Shown here piece by piece: positions 58,850 to 64,000 of a stretch of 64,000 bases of DNA. The stretch's first letter is position 1. Every line of letters begins with the position of its first letter. Below the pieces are notes generated by a model. The model was not told where the DNA came from. It saw nothing but the letters and a program-made list of their open reading frames with translations, and did no database searches. The position numbers and the translations under genes were made by a program. Source of the DNA: Planoprotostelium fungivorum. Taxonomy: Eukaryota > Evosea > Variosea > Cavosteliida > Cavosteliaceae. The stretch lies in assembly GCA_003024175.1 (NCBI GenBank), contig MDYQ01000007.1, forward strand, positions 62,001 through 126,000, written 5' to 3'.

Positions 58850-59370
58850 TTGTGCTTCGAGAAGCCGTTGAAAATCGGATAAAGAGCGCCGTCACCTGCA
58901 GCTGACATGCCAGAATAAGAGTATTATTCCTGGTTAAATCGAATTGTAGATGTGCTTTGTGAATTCAGCAATATCTGCATGTCAGACGACAGCCTACGGG
59001 TCTGAAGACTGATATGCATTGCGACCGCCTTTAGCCCTGGTTGTGGGAAGTATTCTTGTCTCTGACGCGCACCCGCAAGTACCGTGAGGACCTATTTCTA
59101 CGGAAAGCTTCCATGCAACTTCCCAACCTCTCTGTCCCCAGTGGAGGGAATTCTCGAACGGCCCCGCATTAGCGTAAGATGGAATCCCGCATCTGTGCTC
59201 AGACTGTTCTCTCTTCTATCTCTGTTCCACTCCAAGTGCTTGCGACCTCTCTTCCTGTGAGCCTGCTTCTGCTGTAATCAACAGTCAGAGAGAGCGCATT
59301 GGCTATTGAAGGAATCTACTATCATCACCACCTGAACGGTACCTTAGATGTAGCTTTTAGGCTGAAAAAG
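58850..59370. other. 520-bp intergenic region, nothing recognised
   Basis: No sustained frame, no repeat. It should contain the P2X 3' UTR and the kinase promoter. Confidence 0.4.
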
Positions 59371-61449
59371 ATGCAGAGGGCCGAGAACTGTAATTTCATA
59401 GGGAGAGCATTTTTTATTTGGTTCATGTGAAAGTTGAAAGGCGATTTTCGCTGGAAAAGTGGTCACCTTAGCAACTGCGCCCTGCAAAGGGCACAGAAGG
59501 TTCAAGTAAATCCACAGTCCTTGCTGTTGCTTCATCTCGTTGCCTCCTGTGGAGGGACCATGATCTGTGCACCTCCCAATGAAAGGTGAGAAGAGAAGTT
59601 GACAAATTGACCTGCGGGCTTTGAGAGATATTCGTAGCTTATGCAAGGAACATGAGTCTAACCACTTCACAGCACTCTATCGCTTCGTTTCCGGTAAGGA
59701 AAAGAAGCCCAGGGGCTCTGAACCTCCAGAGTCATCTCGGTCAAGTGTCGGGGATGATATGGAGACGAGCTCACAATCGAGTGGACGTGAGAAGGAACAC
59801 GTTTCAAATATGAAAGATCCTCTGTTTCAAACTCTTCCTCTCGCCGCACAAGAAGCATTTAAAACTAGTGGTCTCACGGAAGACCAAGTGGTAAATGATT
59901 GGCCTATATTCTTGCGGTGAGTGCATATAGACGATGATGGGGGGTCGATTGATCTGATGTCTCATTACAAATCGTTCTCGGGATGGAAAAATGATCCCAT
60001 CTCAGATGTCTTTATTATTGCACACCGCGGAACACCTTCACAAAACCGCCGCCGTTAGTCAACAGCCGATTTCAACCCACACCCCTACCATCCTTCTTCA
60101 AGACATCGTCTCAACCATTATCCATCCAAGTCGTCGACTCACACACCCGCAACGTCGTCTCGAAGACGGAAGTACTCGCCAAGAACGGCACTCTCGTGAG
60201 TCTCCAACATCCATATCATTCCGACGACTCACACCACCATCAGGAAGAAGAGTCTCCATACAGCAAGGGAAGCAGCGCGCCACCCTCTACTGCAGAGAGT
60301 CTCCTCCGAGAGGCCGAAGATGCCTCCAGACACCGATCATCGCGGAAGAAGCTGCGACCGGATCAACTGGGTGAGACACAACGACGTACCACACCACTCT
60401 GTACTCATTCCCATAGACAAGTTGGTCGAGAGAAGAAACCCAAACGACGTCTTCACCTTCTCGAAGGAAACGGGGAAGGGATCGTTTGGAAAGGTGTACA
60501 TGGTGGTGAAGAAGGACGATAAGAAGAAGGTGAGATGATGGTGATGACGTGATGGAGATGAGCTGATGGGAGACAGTATGCCGTCAAGCTGATGAAGAAG
60601 AAGTGGTCGGAAGATGCACAGTCGACAGGGCAAGAGATATCGCTCTTGTCATCATGCAGTCATCCCAACATCATCGGGTACACCTGCTCCTACCTCTTCA
60701 ACGATCAAGTCTGGGTGAGTTGACAGTCTACAACGAGACATCCCTGACCTTCTCTCAGCTCGTCATGGATTACTGCGACGCGGGGACCCTCAACGAACTC
60801 CTCGTTGTAGATCTATCCGAACAGCAGATCGCCTGCATCATCCAGCAGGTACTGCAAGGAGTGGAGTACCTGCACAGACATCGAAAGATCCACAGAGGTG
60901 AGAGCTCACGTCATGAGATGATCATCATCTCATGTGTCGATCAGATATCAAGAGTCACAACATACTTCTGAACATGAATGGGGACGTCAAGGTGGCCGAC
61001 CTGGGCCTATGTATAGAAGCCGAAGAGTCCACCAGCATGGCTGGATCGAAATACTGGGTCGCCCCCGAGGTAAACCCTAAATCCCATCTCCCTCCCTGTA
61101 CTCACCCACCCAGGTCATCACGGGACGCTACAACTGCAAGGCAGACGTGTGGAGCATCGGAGCCCTCATGATGGAGATGGCTGAGGGAGCTGCACCGTAC
61201 TCCAAATTCAAGGCACTGAAGGCCATGCACTTGACAGCGACACGTGGTGCCCCCGGGCTGGCACAGCCCGAGAAGTGGACGGACAACTTTAGAGACTTCC
61301 TCCGCTCTTTCTTCATCATGGACGTGGACCAACGGCCGTCCGCGCAGTCCATGCTGAAGCACCCTTTCTTGCTTCAAGCCCAGAGTCGAAAGGAGCTGAC
61401 GAAGACGATGAAGCTGGTCTTTCTACTGCGGGTAACGACCGGAATATAA
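59371..61449 (+). CDS. PAK-like STE20 kinase with degenerate CRIB/PBD and DLG motif
   Basis: The regulatory N-terminus ends in [20 protein letters not shown], then [13 protein letters not shown], which resembles the autoinhibitory segment after the CRIB motif of PAKs. The CRIB core itself is not clear. A Ser/His-rich linker follows. Catalytic domain: [65 protein letters not shown] (HRD restored by splicing), VADLGLC in place of the usual [23 protein letters not shown] and [16 protein letters not shown], ending [18 protein letters not shown]. The proposed start at 59371 ([15 protein letters not shown]) comes from frame-consistent splices and is tentative. Introns are short. Confidence 0.8.
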
Positions 61450-61826
61450 GAGAGTGAATAGACTGAAAGTTATCAGTGATTGGTGTATCTAGTGACCTCT
61501 TTGAGCTTTTTGTGTGCGAAATAAAAGAAAAGGAGAAGGGCTCTCACTTTTCGTGTTGTAGACGGAAATAGAACGATCTGCCCGCCCGGTTGCTTAGAGG
61601 AAGCATCTGAGAGGGAGGTTCTTTGGAAGACCCCCGAGGCCGTGGAAATTCATCGTACTCTCTCAAAATGATGCACGGTGAGAGGACGAGATCGAATCAT
61701 CATCTCGGGTTGATTGTACATAACTGTACGGCGGTATTGGAATACATGATAGCACGTCTGTCCTGTATATTCCGTAACAGAAGTCTTTTCATATTGACGA
61801 GACTTCTCTGAACCCACCGATCCATT
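61450..61826. other. intergenic between kinase and GATA-finger gene
   Basis: About 377 bp. GAAATAAAAG near 61520 is a candidate poly(A) signal for the kinase. No gene is supported. Confidence 0.4.
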
Positions 61827-63872
61827 ATGCATCGACCATCTCCATCCCCTCTTCTCACGAACTTCTTAGCAGTTGGCCCCAATTCGAAGGCAATTCCTTT
61901 ACCTCTTCCTGAAGAGCTTCGAAAGCCGATGGAAAACCCAGAGCTGGTCGCCGGCATTGCCACCGAAGAATTCCTTTTCGTTTGGATACTCCAAGCCCAA
62001 GGTTTGTCAATCACAATGGTTGACTATCATACATCACCCCTGATTTCTCTCATTCACCGATCGTCACACAGGTCTCCAGACAACAATTAAAATCGGAGGA
62101 GATGCGAGGAGTGTCATCGTCCTCTGTAACATGGACGGCATCTTCAACCCAGAGGTCCGTTTCGACACTCCTCATCTTCTCATTTGTCCATTAGATCGTC
62201 ACTGTCTCCAGAGAGGTTAAACCCCAAGGCCAACTCATCCACTCATCCATCGATATCGGAGGTTGGAAGTACAAAGTCATCCGCTACAGCTACGTTCCCA
62301 TCGTAGAGAAAAAGCTCTACTCAGACGACCAATTCACAAATACTCTGCCACAACCACCACCCTTACCTCTATATGATTCCGACGGGTACAATACTGAATC
62401 AGAGAGTGAGCGTTGTAGATCGATTTCTTCTGAATTTTGCCAGAGCCCAGTGAGTGGACTCTTATGAAGTGGTGAGCGGTCATTGTCAGAATGTCACTCA
62501 ACTCTCTCAGGCACTTGTCAGAGTACGAGTTAGAGTCTTTCCTGGAAAAATGGTGCAGCGATGAGACCAACAAAGCCATATCAGAGAGTCTAAAGAACAC
62601 GGCCATCAAGACCTTCAAGATATCACCTAAAGTGATCGCGTTCATCATGTCGATGCATCGATGGTGATGATGACACGACTTAGATATTCGACAATGTCCT
62701 GGGGAGAGTGAAGAAGAATCTGGAGAAGAAAGCACAGGCGCAGGAGGCAGCGAGACAGGCTGCCATCAACAATGCCTTGAAGAAGATGTGAGAGATGACC
62801 AATTCGATGGAAGCTGACCCGTGGAGGCAACCCAACTCCATCACGTCGACGCGAGTCTGTGCTTGTTGCATGGTCAAGGGAAGTTCTTACTGGAGAACCG
62901 GTTTAGATGGAACCACAAGCTATTGTAACGTACGTACAACCTTCATCTCATACGATCGACATCATCACGATCACGTCATCACGATCACATCATCATCGCA
63001 ACGTTCACCATGGACGATGAGACACACGCTGATAGAAGAGACAGAGTTGTGGAGTGAGATTCTATCGATTCTGCAGGAAACATCGACTGGCATTCGACAA
63101 CCGAACCAACTACGAGAAGGATCCGTATGTCCTCAAACTGTGGAACGTGAGTCTCTCTCCTCTTCTCTTCTCACATCAACAGGAAGCCAATACCACCCTC
63201 ATCGGCAAGTTCAAGACCCATTCACCACCACTGAAGGTGAAGAACACACACAGACACCTCTGACACGAACAGGAGTACAAAGAGAAGGTGCAGAACCCTT
63301 CAGAGTGCCCAGAGACTCCCTCGGTCTCGTCAGAAGACAAGATGCAGAGCGGTTTAGAATGTTTGGAGACTACCTCATCAGAAGACAAGAAGCAGAGTGC
63401 TTTAGAATGCCCGAAGACTCTCTCGGCCTCGTCAGAGGACAAGAAGCAGAGCGGTTCGGAATGTGCAGAGACTCTTTCACATCCAACAGAGGAGGCCTCA
63501 CCATCGGTCGAGATGAAAGACGTCGCCTCACCACACAAGATGGAACCGAAGAAGCATGAGATGCCACAAGGACTTCCACCCACAATGATACAGACGACAC
63601 AGCCACAACCGATGCAAGTGGAAGAGGAGAAGCGGGGAGATCGAAATGGAGAGGAGCCGATGTCGCAGGAGAAGGATGCAGTCTCCTCTACGAGACCTCT
63701 CTTTCAATTTAGTTCACCCAAATCTCCCCACTCTCCGGGAAGACATGTGATGATGAAGACGTCCAATGGCTGGGAGATGAACCCAATCCAAACGACACCC
63801 ACATTACGTCCGGCATTACCCTTTGGACACTTTCAAAAGGAAGAGATGGATGTGAAAGAGGGTGTCACATGA
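61827..63872 (+). CDS. GATA-type zinc-finger protein fused to an uncharacterised N-terminal domain
   Basis: Start MHRPSPSPLLTNFLAVGPNS at 61827. The N-terminal region (GLQTTIKIGGDARSVIVLCN, IVTVSREVKPQGQLIHSSID, GGWKYKVIRYSYVPIVEKKL) looks like a compact beta-rich domain I cannot name. A helical part ends RQAAINNALKKM. A GT..AG intron of 39 nt (62789-62827) keeps the frame into QPNSITSTRVCACCMVKG and a GATA-like finger: Cys-x2-Cys, then 18 residues including YWR, then Cys-x2-Cys across a second splice (YCN-SCGVRFYRFCRKHRLAF). The C-terminus has acidic Ser/Glu repeats (SEDKKQSALECPKT) and a Pro-rich tail ending VKEGVT. If the 39-nt intron is not used, the finger gene would start at 62795, four bases after the first stop. 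GAATAAAACG at about 63966 is the likely poly(A) signal. Confidence 0.65.
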
Positions 63873-64000
63873 CCCTGTCTGGGATGATCGGAGGAATGAA
63901 GGTTTTGTCTATAGAGGGAAGGTGTCTTCTTTTTCCAAGTTTTGAACGAATGAAACGGTTGTAAGAGAATAAAACGTTGAAAGCGGATGAAACACCAGCA

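Overview
The window is a gene-dense eukaryotic nuclear segment with about 26 protein-coding genes. Introns are very short, mostly 25-60 nt, with GTGAG-type donors and CAG acceptors, and many neighbouring genes are separated by 15-110 bp. Gene content points to an opisthokont, most likely a holozoan that builds a motile cilium. It includes RIB43A and CYB5D1 (axonemal), site-1 protease, a membrane-anchored SREBP-like bHLH-Zip factor, APH-1, P2X, HERPUD, PAK- and GCK-type STE20 kinases and a PLAC8 protein. A plant/amoeba-style SHAQKYF Myb and a GATA finger with an 18-residue loop suggest an early-branching lineage such as a unicellular holozoan or a sponge with a compact genome. The exact taxon cannot be read from the sequence. 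All exon models come from reading frames by eye, without transcript data.

Layout. 0-4.8 kb: C2-GRAM-MUN protein (minus, 3' end outside the window). 4.9-6.2 kb: bHLH-Zip factor with two membrane segments (minus), head to head with a STE20 kinase carrying a membrane segment (6.3-9.2 kb, plus). 9.3-14.1 kb: three minus-strand genes (acylated LAMTOR1-like protein, tail-anchored double-C2 protein, disordered protein). 14.1-19.9 kb: gene-poor, repeat-rich island with hAT transposase relics, GAGAC-rich terminal arrays, an inverted repeat and an assembly junction (N at 17586). 19.9-25.3 kb: patatin lipase, an unresolved gene, mitochondrial citrate synthase. 25.5-30.8 kb: a large helical protein I could not name. 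31.2-34.9 kb: SHAQKYF Myb, PLAC8, HERPUD-like and a glycine-rich two-helix protein. 35.0-37.2 kb: the divergent ciliary pair RIB43A/CYB5D1. 37.2-40.2 kb: coiled-coil protein, PDAP1, APH-1. 40.3-43.5 kb: divergent tRNA-modification pair SUA5/YRDC and ELP4. 43.6-46.2 kb: ST7-like TPR protein ending in a MYND finger, interrupted by a second assembly junction (N at 44329). 46.2-53.0 kb: ATG4, a small basic protein, site-1 protease. 53.2-63.9 kb: HMG/BRCT chromatin protein, acyl-protein thioesterase, P2X channel, PAK-like kinase and a GATA-finger protein.

Functional links. The most suggestive is that a bHLH-Zip factor built like SREBP (two membrane helices and a luminal R-V-L-S site) lies in the same 64 kb as a complete site-1 protease, the enzyme that cuts such sites. 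Palindromic CACGTG E-boxes occur in several intergenic regions, including the one upstream of site-1 protease. The two tRNA anticodon-loop modifiers and the two axonemal genes each form head-to-head pairs that could share promoters.
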